From: Chloroflexota bacterium
Lineage (GTDB): Bacteria; Chloroflexota; UBA11872
Assembly (NCBI GenBank): GCA_022825895.1
Contig: JAJDVX010000042.1
Coordinates: 70,525 to 134,524, forward strand
Length of the DNA stretch: 64,000 nucleotides
Direction of reading: 5' to 3'
The notes beneath the pieces were generated by a model. It had not been told where the DNA came from. It made no database searches and was given only the letters and a program-made list of their open reading frames with translations. This document shows, one piece after another, positions 9,590 to 20,088 of the stretch. The stretch's first letter is position 1. Each line of letters begins with the position of its first letter. Made by a program: the position numbers and the translations under genes.

Positions 9590-10819
9590 TCAGGCGCGGC
9601 GCAGCGCGGCGCGCGTCACCGCACCTTCGTAGAGCCCGGTAAGCGGTTCAGTTAGCCGCTTCCACGAGAGTTCGTCAACGGCCCGCGTTCGAGCCCTGGC
9701 GCGCAGGTCCGACGCTCCCTTAGCCGTGAGCGCCCGACGTACGGCGGCCGCCACTTCCAACGGCGACGAATCGGCCGCCACGTAGCCAGTCTCGCCATCA
9801 GCAATAAAGGTAAGCGCCTCACCCACCGGGGTCGTGACCACGGGCACCCCGGCGAACATCAAGTCGATATACCGCGGTGAGCACTTGGCCCGGTTGGCCA
9901 CGGTGTCCGCCAGCGGCATCAGGGCCAGATCAACCGCCGCCAGCGCGGACGGAATGTCCGCAAATGGAAGCCACCCGAGGAAGGACATCCGGTCGGCCAA
10001 TCCCGCGATACGCATGTCGGCTGCCAGATCGCGCTCCTGCCCGAACTTTCCGGCCCCAAGTACCAGAAAGCGCGCGGCCGGCGACTTTGACGCGATTTCC
10101 CGGATGACATACGCCCACTCTTCGAGACCGTAGTCAAAAAACCGCGTATAGATGAGGATGAGCTGTGCGTCGCTTCCGATGCCGAGCGAACGACGAAATG
10201 CGCCGCCGACCCGATTGGGCGACCAGTTCTCATAGGCCGCCGGATCGAACCCGTTGGGAATGTGCAACCGCGGGCGATCCGAAGCGACCTCGCCCGCCCG
10301 CTCGGCCAGCAGCCGACTGGCGGCGGTGAACGCGTCGCATCGCCGCATGCCAAGACGTTCCTGAATTTCGAACACTTCCACCAGCGCGCGCGCGTAGTCT
10401 TCGTTCTGGCTCCAGCCGTCGCGGCCCTCCCAATCGTCTAAGTCCAAGACAATGGCTGGACGGTCTCGCCACCGCGAGATCAGGGTCTGCGCCAACCCCG
10501 AGACCGCCTTTGGCTTAAACACGTGGACCAGATCTGGGCGCCACGCATCCACCAGGTCAGCCGCCGCCCGCGCCAGCCGCCACTGCGTCCAGGCCGCGCC
10601 GACGACTACGGTGCCATCGAATCGCGGGCGCGGCAGGCACGTCACCTCCACGTCGCTATCCTCCCACTCGCGTCCGTACGTGGCGGGGTCGTCATACGGC
10701 GGCACGATGACCCGGACCCGATGCCCAACCGCGGCAGCCGCCCGCGCCATCGGCATGACTCGGCGACCCGTGGTGTTCTTTGGCGCGAAACCGAACGGCG
10801 CGATATAGACGACGTACAT
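9590..10819 (-). CDS. Glycosyltransferase, GT4-like
   Basis: Rossmann-type architecture; GVPVVTTPVGEALTFIADGETGYVA motif. Confidence 0.85.
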   Translation of the reverse strand: MYVVYIAPFGFAPKNTTGRRVMPMARAAAAVGHRVRVIVPPYDDPATYGREWEDSDVEVTCLPRPRFDGTVVVGAAWTQWRLARAAADLVDAWRPDLVHVFKPKAVSGLAQTLISRWRDRPAIVLDLDDWEGRDGWSQNEDYARALVEVFEIQERLGMRRCDAFTAASRLLAERAGEVASDRPRLHIPNGFDPAAYENWSPNRVGGAFRRSLGIGSDAQLILIYTRFFDYGLEEWAYVIREIASKSPAARFLVLGAGKFGQERDLAADMRIAGLADRMSFLGWLPFADIPSALAAVDLALMPLADTVANRAKCSPRYIDLMFAGVPVVTTPVGEALTFIADGETGYVAADSSPLEVAAAVRRALTAKGASDLRARARTRAVDELSWKRLTEPLTGLYEGAVTRAALRRA

Positions 10820-10822
10820 CGG

Positions 10823-13747
10823 CTACCGGCGCCGGCTGCGGAACGACAGTGCGACCGCCGCAACGACCAGCACCGCCAGGCTGGCCAGCGAGACGATCCG
10901 GCCCGCCTCGTACGACCTCGACTGGTATCGAAACTCCACCAAGTGCTCGCCAGGCTCCCGAATGAGCACGGCCCGATGCCCGATATTTGCCCGCCATACG
11001 GGCACTTCGACTCCATTCACGGATGCTCGCCAGCCGGGATAGGGCGTGTCCGGGAGAACCAACACCCGCGGCCCCGACGTCCGAACCCGCAGTCGAACGA
11101 GTTCGGGCTCTTCAGCAAGCGATTCCACGCTGTCGATCCTCGGTCCCGCGCCGGCCGCATCCGGCTTCGAGATCAAGGCGTTCAATGCCGAAGCGTCGCT
11201 GGCACTGACCCGGCCTTCGGTCATCGACGGTCCCAGGATTCCAACGGCCCGGGCCGCCTCACCGAGTGATCCCCAGCGCGGCTCGGTGTCGGAGGCAACG
11301 GTGAGCACGACGGTGCGATCGGGAGCGAAGTCGAAGCCGCCGACGAGGTCGCGGACCTCCTCATCGCGAGACATCCGCGCGTCCGTGACCAGCCAACCCC
11401 GCGGAAGCGTTGTCCCGCGACGCGTCACGACTACTTCACCGGCACGCTGACTCAGCGCCGCGGCTTCGGACCGCAGCGCGACGGGAGTTGAATCAGCATC
11501 ACCATGGAGCAGTGCAAGTCCTCGAAGATCGAAGGGGGACCCTTCGGCAGCAACCATCACCCCAGTGACGTCCATCGGCGTCGCGAACATGGATTGGCTC
11601 AGGTATGAGGGTCGATCCAGGCCAGTTCGGACCGAGACCAGGCGCCCTGCACCCAGGGCAACGCGTTCCGGTCGCTCCTTCCGCCGAATCAGTGGCAGGG
11701 AAACTACCGACCCGTCCGACCCGTAGACTTCGATGCGGCCCGCCGGCCCGGCCGGCAGGTCCGACGATGCGTCAATCAGCACCGCGACGCCACGCACGTT
11801 CTCCACGTACAACTGGTCGACGCGACCGGTCCGATCGATCCGACGCCAATACCCCAGATCCAACGTGCCCGACTGAACCTCCAGCATGGTGTCGGGGCTG
11901 CGAATAATCGACTGTACCCCCAGTCCGTCCAGCACCCGGTCGCCGGGAATGTCCGAGATCGCCTGCTGAATCAAGAGATCCGGGGTCGCACCGGTCCCTG
12001 GCAACAGCAAATCGCGGAATTCCACGTAGCTGCGCAGCGGCAATACTCCGCCGTCGTACCCGTCGGCGGTCGCCAGCCCATAGGCCATACCGAGATTGGG
12101 GTTCATGATCGATGCGTTCTTCAGCGTAACCAGCAACTCGCGAAATGACCGCTCGCCCAAGCGGTTGAACCATGCCTCGGCCAGCCTGGCGCGAACAGGC
12201 TGGCTGATCTCGAACGACGGATTTGCCAGGCTCAGCACACGGCCACCCCAGCGCTCGGCGCTCAGGACCGCCGACACGTCCTTATCGGCTGCAAATGCCT
12301 CGGGAGGCACGGGATGGCGAATCGGGCTTGGACCTGAAGCCACCACGAGCTCAATCACTACCAATCCAGCGGCCGCCCACCGAGCCCAGGGCCACGGCGA
12401 CACAAGAGCGGCCGCCAGCACCACCAGTGCCAGCACCCCGACCACAATCCACGGTCGGAAGGTCTCCCCGTTTACGGGATGTATGATCCCGATCGTTGCC
12501 AGAACGAGCGCCACCGCCGCCAGTGCCAGCCCAGGTCGTGTCCAGCGCCGCCACTCACGCGGAGCGAACGGCGACTGTCCGAGCGACTCAGCCCCCTGCG
12601 CTGCCAGAAGCGCCGCCGCCAAAATCCCCAACAACAGCCAACGCGGCGGAACCCGGAATAGATCAAACCCCGGCACGAGCCGGTGCGCCACGGCAAACAG
12701 GGGCGTGGCCGGCCCTACAGCCAGGAGCAGCGTGCCCCCGAGCGTCGCCAGCAGCAGAGCCGTTCGCGCCCTTCGGGGTCTTGCCACTACTCCGAGCACC
12801 ACCAGGATGATTCCGCTGAGCCCAATGTGGGCAACGAACTCGGTGCTTGAGGGCAACGCCGTAAACGTAGGAAGAACCGCTTGCAGAAACTCCTCCCCCG
12901 GCAGAGAAAACGATGCCGCCTCGTGCAGCGGCAGACCTCCGGAACGGATTCCGTGGTGAGAGAGTTCCAGCGTTGGCAGCAATTGCACGGCTGCCAGCAA
13001 CCCGCCGGCGGCGGCAGCCGCTGCCCATAGAAGAAAACCGCGCCCGGCACCCTTCAGTCGTCCATGCCACGGCTTCTCACGACCGGCGCTGCCCACGGTC
13101 GTCGCGTAGAGCAAGCCGAACAGCAGGCTCATGTACGCCACCTGCGGATGACCCGCGAGGAACATCAGGGCCGTCACCGGCGGCAGCGCAAACCAGGCCC
13201 GCCGATTCCCAGCCACCCCCAGATCCAGCGTCAGCAACAGCCAGGGCAGCCAGGACGCAGCCGACACCTGATTCACGTGACCTGACTGGGCGACGAAGTA
13301 GCCGCCAAAGGCAAACACCGCCGCCCCCGTGGCTGCGGCCGCCCAGCCCAGCCGCCATGCTTCCCTGGCCAGCAGCAACGTGCCGGCCGCCGCCCAGCCC
13401 ACGTGAAGCATCAGCGCGACGCTCATGGCACGCTCCGGACTCAGCCCCAGCAGCAGCCAGTTCGGCAGATAGAACACGGCCGCCTGCGGATTCGCAAGGA
13501 AGGGCGCGCCCATGAAGAGGTCCGGATTCCACAGCGGGATCCGAGCCGTCCGCAGAGCCTCGAATCCTGCGGCCCAGTAGGGATAAAAGTAGGTCTGCGT
13601 GTCGTAGCCCGCGACCACCAGGCCCTCGAAGATTTGCCGGCTATACGTGAGAATCAGGCCAATCAACAGCAGAGCCGCAGCCAACGCCGGCGCTCCAAGC
13701 GAACGGGGAACTCGCTCACGCAGCTCCCGGGTCACAACGCCCCTCAT
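10823..13747 (-). CDS. YfhO-like polytopic membrane protein
   Basis: 974 aa with many TM segments; GYDTQTYFYPYWAAGFEALRTARIPLWNPDLFMGAPFLANPQAAVFYLPN is YfhO-like; C-terminal YPGWRASVNG. Confidence 0.75.
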   Translation of the reverse strand: MRGVVTRELRERVPRSLGAPALAAALLLIGLILTYSRQIFEGLVVAGYDTQTYFYPYWAAGFEALRTARIPLWNPDLFMGAPFLANPQAAVFYLPNWLLLGLSPERAMSVALMLHVGWAAAGTLLLAREAWRLGWAAAATGAAVFAFGGYFVAQSGHVNQVSAASWLPWLLLTLDLGVAGNRRAWFALPPVTALMFLAGHPQVAYMSLLFGLLYATTVGSAGREKPWHGRLKGAGRGFLLWAAAAAAGGLLAAVQLLPTLELSHHGIRSGGLPLHEAASFSLPGEEFLQAVLPTFTALPSSTEFVAHIGLSGIILVVLGVVARPRRARTALLLATLGGTLLLAVGPATPLFAVAHRLVPGFDLFRVPPRWLLLGILAAALLAAQGAESLGQSPFAPREWRRWTRPGLALAAVALVLATIGIIHPVNGETFRPWIVVGVLALVVLAAALVSPWPWARWAAAGLVVIELVVASGPSPIRHPVPPEAFAADKDVSAVLSAERWGGRVLSLANPSFEISQPVRARLAEAWFNRLGERSFRELLVTLKNASIMNPNLGMAYGLATADGYDGGVLPLRSYVEFRDLLLPGTGATPDLLIQQAISDIPGDRVLDGLGVQSIIRSPDTMLEVQSGTLDLGYWRRIDRTGRVDQLYVENVRGVAVLIDASSDLPAGPAGRIEVYGSDGSVVSLPLIRRKERPERVALGAGRLVSVRTGLDRPSYLSQSMFATPMDVTGVMVAAEGSPFDLRGLALLHGDADSTPVALRSEAAALSQRAGEVVVTRRGTTLPRGWLVTDARMSRDEEVRDLVGGFDFAPDRTVVLTVASDTEPRWGSLGEAARAVGILGPSMTEGRVSASDASALNALISKPDAAGAGPRIDSVESLAEEPELVRLRVRTSGPRVLVLPDTPYPGWRASVNGVEVPVWRANIGHRAVLIREPGEHLVEFRYQSRSYEAGRIVSLASLAVLVVAAVALSFRSRRR

Positions 13748-13766
13748 GGGGCTCGCGTGCGCCTTC

Positions 13767-14339
13767 CTAGATCTCTTCGGCCAGGATGATCGCTTCCGCG
13801 ATGTCGCGCATCGAGCGACGCCGGTCCATGCTCAGTTTTTGGATTCGCTTGAACGCGTCGGGCTCCGAGAGTCCAAGCCGGGTCATTAGCAACCCTTTGG
13901 CTCGCTCCACAACCTTGCGGGTTTCGAGTTGTTCCGTCAGGTTCTGCACGTCGCGGCTCACCGCCTCAAACTCCCCGTAGCGGGAAACCGCCACGGCGAT
14001 GGCCGATTCCAGGTCGCGGTCGCGCAACGGCTTGAGCACGTACCCGATGACGCCCACGTCGCTGGCGCGCTCAACCAACTCTTGCTCGCCGTGCGCCGTA
14101 ACCAACACGACCGGGGCAATGTGCTCGGCCGTCAGCGCTCGGGCCGCCTCGATCCCGTCGACGCCGGGCATCTTGATGTCCATCACCACCAGGTCTGGCC
14201 GCAGTTCGCGCGCCATCTGCACCGCGCTCTCGCCATCGCCCGCCTCGCCAACGACCTGATGGCCCGATGCCTCCAACCGTTCCTTCAGGTCGAGCCGAAT
14301 AATGGTTTCGTCTTCAGCGACGATGACTCGCAAGCTCAA
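13767..14339 (-). CDS. Response regulator with ANTAR RNA-binding output domain
   Basis: Receiver domain (VAEDETIIRLDLKERLEA, VVMDIKMPGVDGIEAARAL) plus ANTAR signature KVVERAKGLLMTRLGLSEPDAFKRIQKLSMDRRRSMRDIAEAII. Confidence 0.92.
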   Translation of the reverse strand: MSLRVIVAEDETIIRLDLKERLEASGHQVVGEAGDGESAVQMARELRPDLVVMDIKMPGVDGIEAARALTAEHIAPVVLVTAHGEQELVERASDVGVIGYVLKPLRDRDLESAIAVAVSRYGEFEAVSRDVQNLTEQLETRKVVERAKGLLMTRLGLSEPDAFKRIQKLSMDRRRSMRDIAEAIILAEEI

Positions 14340-14566
14340 GCGGCGTCCTTTCCGATGAGACTCGGCCCACGCGCGCAGCGGGCAGACGAAGCAAGCGTAC
14401 CAGCGACGATTCGCAACCTCGGAGGCCCGCCAGACCCGGCGGCGGATTGACCGCCCCGTAGTACGACATCTAGTATCCGCCGGCTGCGGCGCCCAACATG
14501 TGCGATACCAATCGCCGGCTGGGCCTGCACCATTGATTTCGCCGCTACGAATTCGGAGATCGCCGC

Positions 14567-15721
14567 GTGAACGTCACCTGCCTGCAAGAGAACCTGAATC
14601 GCGGGCTTAGCCTCGTAAGCCGGGCCGTCGCGCCCCGCAGCCCGCTCCCCGTGCTGAGCAACGTCCTCGTCGCCACCGAAGACGGTGGGCTCAAGCTCGC
14701 CGCCATGAATCAACAGATGGCTATCTCCGTCTGGACTGGCGCCAGCATTCAGACCGAGGGCGCGATCACCGTCCCCGCGCGGTTGCTCTCCGATTTCATC
14801 GGTCAGCTGCCCGAGGGTGTCGTCGCTCTCGAACTCGATGCCGAAACCGACACCCTCGAGGTGTCCTCAGGCCGCTTCCGCGCCAAAATGAAGGGCATTG
14901 ACGCTGGCGAATTCCCGCCGATGCCCGACGGCGACGCCGAGCGTGAACTCGAAATGCCCACCAGCGTCTGGACGTCCATCATTGAGCAGGTGGTTGTGGC
15001 GTCCGCCCAAGACGACAGCCGACCTGTCCTCGCTGGCGTCAGCCTGACGTTTGGCGCCGACTACGTTGAGTTGGCCGCCGCCGACGGCTATCGCCTGGCG
15101 GTCCGGCGCGCTGCCGCCGAAACGGGACTGTCGGAGCCCACGCAGATTGTCGTTCCACGCGCGGCGATGATCGAACTCTCCCGCATCCTGACGGACGACC
15201 CGGGGGCCGTCACGATTGGTCTCACCGCCAACGACTCATCGGTCCGCTTCAACACCAGGGCCGTCTCCCTCGTCTCGCAGCTCATCGATGGCCAGTTCCC
15301 CGCCTACCAGCAGTTGATTCCGGATTCCGCCGCCATGGAAACCCGCGTCGTGGCCGACACGGCGGCCGTCACCCAGGCGACCCGAATCGCCGCTCTTTTT
15401 GCCCGCGACGGTCAGAATGTCATCAGGGCCACCATCGAAGGCGGTGACGAAGGCGGCCGCCTCGTGCTCTCCGCCAATTCCGCCGAACTCGGCGAAAACC
15501 AGGGCGAAGTCGAAGCTGAAGTCACCGGCGCCAACACTAACGCCCAAATCGCATTCAATTATCGATTCCTCTCCGATTGCCTCGGCACCGTCCATTCAGA
15601 CCGCGTGTCGCTCACATTGTCCGGTCCCACCAGCCCCGGCCTCGTCCGCCAGGTCGACAACGACGGCGAGGACATGCCGTCCTTCAGCCACGTCATCATG
15701 CCCATGCACACGGTGTCGTAG
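14567..15721 (+). CDS. dnaN: DNA polymerase III beta subunit (sliding clamp)
   Basis: GTG start; MNVTCLQENLNRGLSLVSRAVAPRSPLPVLSNVLVATEDGGLKL, RFRAKMKGIDAGEFP, ending in a clamp-like VIMPMHTVS. Confidence 0.93.
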   Translation: MNVTCLQENLNRGLSLVSRAVAPRSPLPVLSNVLVATEDGGLKLAAMNQQMAISVWTGASIQTEGAITVPARLLSDFIGQLPEGVVALELDAETDTLEVSSGRFRAKMKGIDAGEFPPMPDGDAERELEMPTSVWTSIIEQVVVASAQDDSRPVLAGVSLTFGADYVELAAADGYRLAVRRAAAETGLSEPTQIVVPRAAMIELSRILTDDPGAVTIGLTANDSSVRFNTRAVSLVSQLIDGQFPAYQQLIPDSAAMETRVVADTAAVTQATRIAALFARDGQNVIRATIEGGDEGGRLVLSANSAELGENQGEVEAEVTGANTNAQIAFNYRFLSDCLGTVHSDRVSLTLSGPTSPGLVRQVDNDGEDMPSFSHVIMPMHTVS

Positions 15722-15780
15722 GCCGCCGCCATTTCATCACTGACCAGGTACGCACGGGCGCCTAAACCGAGCACCCGCGC

Positions 15781-17379
15781 TTGACCGCCAACCCGCGCTG
15801 GACCACCCAGCGTCCCCCCGTGATCGGCGCGCGCTGCATGATCTCGAGCGGCCACCCGCTGGCCACCGAGGCCGGTCTCGGCGCGCTACGCAACGGTGCC
15901 AATGCCTTTGACGCGGTTGTGACGGCGGCAGCGGTGATCGCCGTGGCCGAACCCGGAACAAATCACGTGGGCGGCGACGTATTCGCCCTCTGCCTTCCGA
16001 TCGGCGCCGCAGATCCCGAAGCCATCAACGCCAGCGGCCCATCACCCGCGGGCCTTACGATCAACGCCTTCGACGACGAGATTCCGCCGCACGGTATCAA
16101 CGCCGCCACTGTCCCGGGCGCGGTCAGCGCCTGGCAGACGATTCTTGATCGCTACGGCTCCATCAGCATGGACGACGCCCTTGCCCCGGCCATCCATTAC
16201 GCTGAAGCGGGCGTCCCCGTTGACCCCGACACGGCGCAGGCCATCGCCAACGCCGGTCCGGCCCTGGCCCAGCAGCCCGCGAGCGTGCGTAGCTTTCTCC
16301 CCAACGGTGCGCCTCCGCGACCAGGCACATTACTGCTCCAGCCCGACCTTGCCGAAACGCTCCGGCAGATCGCTGACGGTGGAGCCGACGCTTTCTACAA
16401 GGGGCCTTTCGCCGACGCCCTGGTGCGCGCATCCGCCCGCGATGGCGGCGCGTTCTCGCCCCAGGATCTCGCCGCGTACGAGTGCGACGTCCTTCCGCCA
16501 CTCCGCACCTATTATCGCGGGCTCGAAGTGCTCGGACAGCCGCTCCCATCGCAGGGCTTCCTGGTTCTCGAGCAACTCAACATCGCCGAAGGATTTGAGC
16601 TGTCGGCCTTCGAGTTCGGCAGCGCCGACGTGCTCCATCTCATGGCGGAGTGCAAGAAGGCCGCCTTTGCCGACCGCCTGGCCCACGTCGGCGATCCCAA
16701 CTGGATTGACTTCCCCATCAACCGGCTGCTCAGCAAGGAGTTTGCCGCCCAGCGCCGCATGACCATCGACCCTGTTCGAGCCGCCCCTCACATTGCGCCA
16801 GGCGACCCCAGCGCCGTCGGCGGAGACACCACGGCAATTTCGGCCGTCGACGAGGCGGGCAACGCCATTACCTTTATTCAAAGCGTCTTTACGAGCTTTG
16901 GCTCGTGCTATGTGGTTCCGGGAACCGGCGTCCTCCTCAACAACCGAATGCGAGGCTTTTCCCTGGATCCGGACAGCCCCAACGTGATGCAGGGCGGCAA
17001 GCGTCCAATCCACACCCTGAATACCTTTATGGTCAGGCGTGAAGACCAGTTGCTGCTGCTGGGCTCCTCGCCGGGCGGGCAATACCAGGTTCAGACCAAC
17101 TTCCAGGTGATTTCCAACGTTTTTGACCACGGCATGCATTGGCAGGCTGCAATCGATGCGCCCCGCTGGTATCACAACGAGGACACGGGCGACCTCATGC
17201 TCGAAGACCGCTTCGATCCCGCCGTTGGCACCGACCTCGAGAACCGCGGACACGCAGTACGTCGCGAGGCGCCCTTCAGTGTTCATTCGCGCGCCCAGGG
17301 CGTTATGCTCGACCCCGCTACGGGCGCCCGAATCGGGGCCACCGACCCACGCTGGCACGGCCAGGTTCTCGGGTTTTAG
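15781..17379 (+). CDS. ggt: Gamma-glutamyltransferase family protein
   Basis: SSGHPLATEAGLGALRNGANAFDAVV, catalytic region GGDTTAISAVDEAGNAITFIQSVF, LLLGSSPGGQYQVQ. Confidence 0.9.
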   Translation: MTANPRWTTQRPPVIGARCMISSGHPLATEAGLGALRNGANAFDAVVTAAAVIAVAEPGTNHVGGDVFALCLPIGAADPEAINASGPSPAGLTINAFDDEIPPHGINAATVPGAVSAWQTILDRYGSISMDDALAPAIHYAEAGVPVDPDTAQAIANAGPALAQQPASVRSFLPNGAPPRPGTLLLQPDLAETLRQIADGGADAFYKGPFADALVRASARDGGAFSPQDLAAYECDVLPPLRTYYRGLEVLGQPLPSQGFLVLEQLNIAEGFELSAFEFGSADVLHLMAECKKAAFADRLAHVGDPNWIDFPINRLLSKEFAAQRRMTIDPVRAAPHIAPGDPSAVGGDTTAISAVDEAGNAITFIQSVFTSFGSCYVVPGTGVLLNNRMRGFSLDPDSPNVMQGGKRPIHTLNTFMVRREDQLLLLGSSPGGQYQVQTNFQVISNVFDHGMHWQAAIDAPRWYHNEDTGDLMLEDRFDPAVGTDLENRGHAVRREAPFSVHSRAQGVMLDPATGARIGATDPRWHGQVLGF

Positions 17380-17445
17380 CGTCGTCAGCCACAATGGGCC
17401 ATCCGCGACGGACACTGCGCCACCCACGCTGAGTAGAGGAGTCGC

Positions 17446-19017
17446 GTGTCAAACACGACCGAGCCACAGACGCCGCAGCCCATAGGAAACGCCCGTACCT
17501 GGCTGGTCCTTACGGTCGCCTTCTTTTCGGGAATGTCGGTACTGGCCGTAGAGATCAGCGCCTCTCGCCTTCTGGCGCCCTTTTTCGGGACCAGCATCAT
17601 CATTTGGGCCGTCGTCATCGGCCTCACGCTGCTCTATCTGTCGATCGGCTACTGGATTGGCGGACGGCTCGCCGACCGGCGGCCCTATGAAGACACCCTG
17701 TACCACATTGTCGGACTCGGCGCCTTTCTCGTCGGATTTGTGCCTTTTATGTCCAAGCCGGTGCTCTCGGTGTCGTCCCAGGCCATCGCATCGCTTAACG
17801 GCGGTCTGTTCTTCGGTTCGCTGGTCGGCGTCCTCCTTCTCCTGGCCGTACCCCTCACCATGCTGGGCATGGTGTCCCCGTTTGCGATCCGGCTGGTCAC
17901 GAGTGATGTGCGGCAGGCTGGGAAGCGGGCCGGACAGGTCTTTGCCGTCAGTACCGTCGGCAGCATCCTCGGGGCATTCATTCCAGTCCTGCTGCTGATC
18001 CCAACGGTCGGTACGCGCTCAACCTTCCTCATCTTTGCCGTGTTGCTGCTCGGCCTGGCCCTCATTGCCACGACTCGCGTATATCGTCGGCTCTTGTACG
18101 GAGTGTTGCTCGCCATCCTTGTCGTCCTCTGGGTCGCGGTTGATCCCGGTCCGGTCAGGCCCGCCGACGGATTGCTGGTCGAAGGCGAATCCGCCCTTCA
18201 GTTCTTTCAGGTCATCGACAGCCCTAACATCGGCCGCCGCCTGGTTCTCAACGAGGGCATCGGCACCCACTCCATCTATCACCCCGACCGCTTGCTCACC
18301 AACGGACCCTGGGACTATTTCCTGCTGGCTCCGATCATCGGCGGACAGCAACCTGACGATGTCGACTCGCTCCTCATCATCGGCCTCGGCGGCGGCACCG
18401 TGTCCAAGCAATACACGCAAATTTTCGGCGACGACGTGGCCATCGACGGTGTGGAGATCGACGATCGGGTTATTGACCTCGGCCGCAAGTACTTCGACAT
18501 GAACGAATCCAACCTCAAGACCTACGCCGAAGACGGCCGCACCTTCCTTCAGCGCGTGGATCGGCGCTACGACGTGATCGCCGTGGACGCCTACCGCCAG
18601 CCCTACATCCCATTCCACCTGGTCACCCAGGAGTTCTTCATTTCGGCCCGCGACCACCTGACCGACAAGGGCGTGGTGGCGCTAAATGCGGGGCGCACGG
18701 CCTCGGACTTTCGGCTTGTCGAAGTTCTGTCTGAAACCATGCGCTCGGTCTTCCCGCACGTCTACGTGATTGACCTGCCCTCCGGCTTCAACAATAGCCT
18801 TGTGTACGGCTCGCTGACCCCGATAACTGGAGACCAGGTGCGCGCCGCAACCGTTGACTCGCCCCGGCTCGCGGAAATCGCGGCCCGCCCCTGGGAACTG
18901 CGCGAAGTCAACCGCGCCGAAACGGTCTATACCGACGACCTGGCTCCCGTCGAGCGCCTTATCGACGACATTGTGGTCCGCGAAGCCCTGCACGGCGCAA
19001 CCGGCCGCGACCGCTAG
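17446..19017 (+). CDS. Fused membrane / spermidine-synthase-like methyltransferase protein
   Basis: N-terminal multi-TM region (SRLLAPFFGTSIIIWAVVIGLTLLYLSIGYWIGG), C-terminal LLIIGLGGGTVSKQYTQIFGDDVAIDGVEIDDRVIDLGRKYF SAM-binding motif. Confidence 0.85.
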   Translation: MSNTTEPQTPQPIGNARTWLVLTVAFFSGMSVLAVEISASRLLAPFFGTSIIIWAVVIGLTLLYLSIGYWIGGRLADRRPYEDTLYHIVGLGAFLVGFVPFMSKPVLSVSSQAIASLNGGLFFGSLVGVLLLLAVPLTMLGMVSPFAIRLVTSDVRQAGKRAGQVFAVSTVGSILGAFIPVLLLIPTVGTRSTFLIFAVLLLGLALIATTRVYRRLLYGVLLAILVVLWVAVDPGPVRPADGLLVEGESALQFFQVIDSPNIGRRLVLNEGIGTHSIYHPDRLLTNGPWDYFLLAPIIGGQQPDDVDSLLIIGLGGGTVSKQYTQIFGDDVAIDGVEIDDRVIDLGRKYFDMNESNLKTYAEDGRTFLQRVDRRYDVIAVDAYRQPYIPFHLVTQEFFISARDHLTDKGVVALNAGRTASDFRLVEVLSETMRSVFPHVYVIDLPSGFNNSLVYGSLTPITGDQVRAATVDSPRLAEIAARPWELREVNRAETVYTDDLAPVERLIDDIVVREALHGATGRDR

Positions 19018-19085
19018 ATTATCCCGCTCGCCAAACGAGTCGTGGCGGAACGCACGCGCCCTTTACTCTCAGGAGAATCACGCTC

Positions 19086-19946
19086 ATGTCCTCGCTAATC
19101 CCCGCGCTCCACCCGGCCACGGTCGCCCAGGTCGACGACCTGGGCACGTACCTGGACGCGGCCGCCGCCGCCGGCTTCCGGGCCGCCGACTTCAGCATGC
19201 CCGCCGCCCGCGCGCTCGAGGCAGCGACGAGCCGTGACGCCGTCGTGCAGGCCTTCCAGTCGCGCGGACTTCAACCCGGCGCCTGGGGCGCCGGAGCGCA
19301 AGTTATCGGCGCCCACGCCGACTTTGACGCCAGCCTGGACGAGGTGGCCGCTAACGCCGCGCTCGGCGCGGCCCTGGGCGCTCGCGTCGCAGCCGTCGTC
19401 GTGCCCAATCGCGTCGACAGGCCCCCCGACGAGATGATGGACCTGCTGGCCATGCGCATCGGCGATGTAGCGGACACCGCCGCCGGCGACGGCGTGGCCC
19501 TGAGCCTCGAATTCATTGGACCCAACATTTGGCCCGACCAGCCCTACGAACTCTTCTCAGGCATCCAGGGAACCCTGGATTTGATCGAGCGTATCGGCCG
19601 CGTGAATGTGGGCGTCCTTTTCGATACCTACCACTTCCATTGCGGCGACAGCGAATTCGCGGACATTGCCGCGGCCGGCCGCGCCATCAACCACGTCCAT
19701 CTCAACGACGCCCCACCGGGCGACCCATCAACTTTCGACGACTCGGTGCGCCGCCTGCCCGGCGACGGCGTCATGGACCTTGCGGCCATCACCAGCGCGC
19801 TCGAAGCTGCGGGCTACACGGGTGCTGGCGGCGTCGAGATCTTCAACGACGACTTGCGCGCCCTGCCCATCGACCAGGGTGCCGCCCGTGTCGCCGCCGC
19901 TTGCCACCGCGTCTTTGGCCAGCCCGAGCCACCCGGAAGTGGTTAA
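19086..19946 (+). CDS. Sugar phosphate isomerase/epimerase-like TIM-barrel protein
   Basis: SLEFIGPNIWPDQPYELF, VGVLFDTYHFHCGDSEF, INHVHLNDAPPGDP. Confidence 0.82.
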   Translation: MSSLIPALHPATVAQVDDLGTYLDAAAAAGFRAADFSMPAARALEAATSRDAVVQAFQSRGLQPGAWGAGAQVIGAHADFDASLDEVAANAALGAALGARVAAVVVPNRVDRPPDEMMDLLAMRIGDVADTAAGDGVALSLEFIGPNIWPDQPYELFSGIQGTLDLIERIGRVNVGVLFDTYHFHCGDSEFADIAAAGRAINHVHLNDAPPGDPSTFDDSVRRLPGDGVMDLAAITSALEAAGYTGAGGVEIFNDDLRALPIDQGAARVAAACHRVFGQPEPPGSG

Positions 19947-20088
19947 GCAAGCGGACGCGTTGAACAACCGCAGCTTCGGGCAGCCGTCATGAACACGGGT
20001 GAGACGGGACGCAAGGCGACCGTTCGTTGCACCGTCGCCCGCCCCACCGCATCCTGTAGCAATATCCATCCGCCAATCCGAAAGTCGC

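Noticed and set aside
14340-14566. Replication origin beside dnaN
   Set aside because: No dnaA neighbour and no DnaA-box cluster (TTATCCACA-like) seen in the intergenic sequence.
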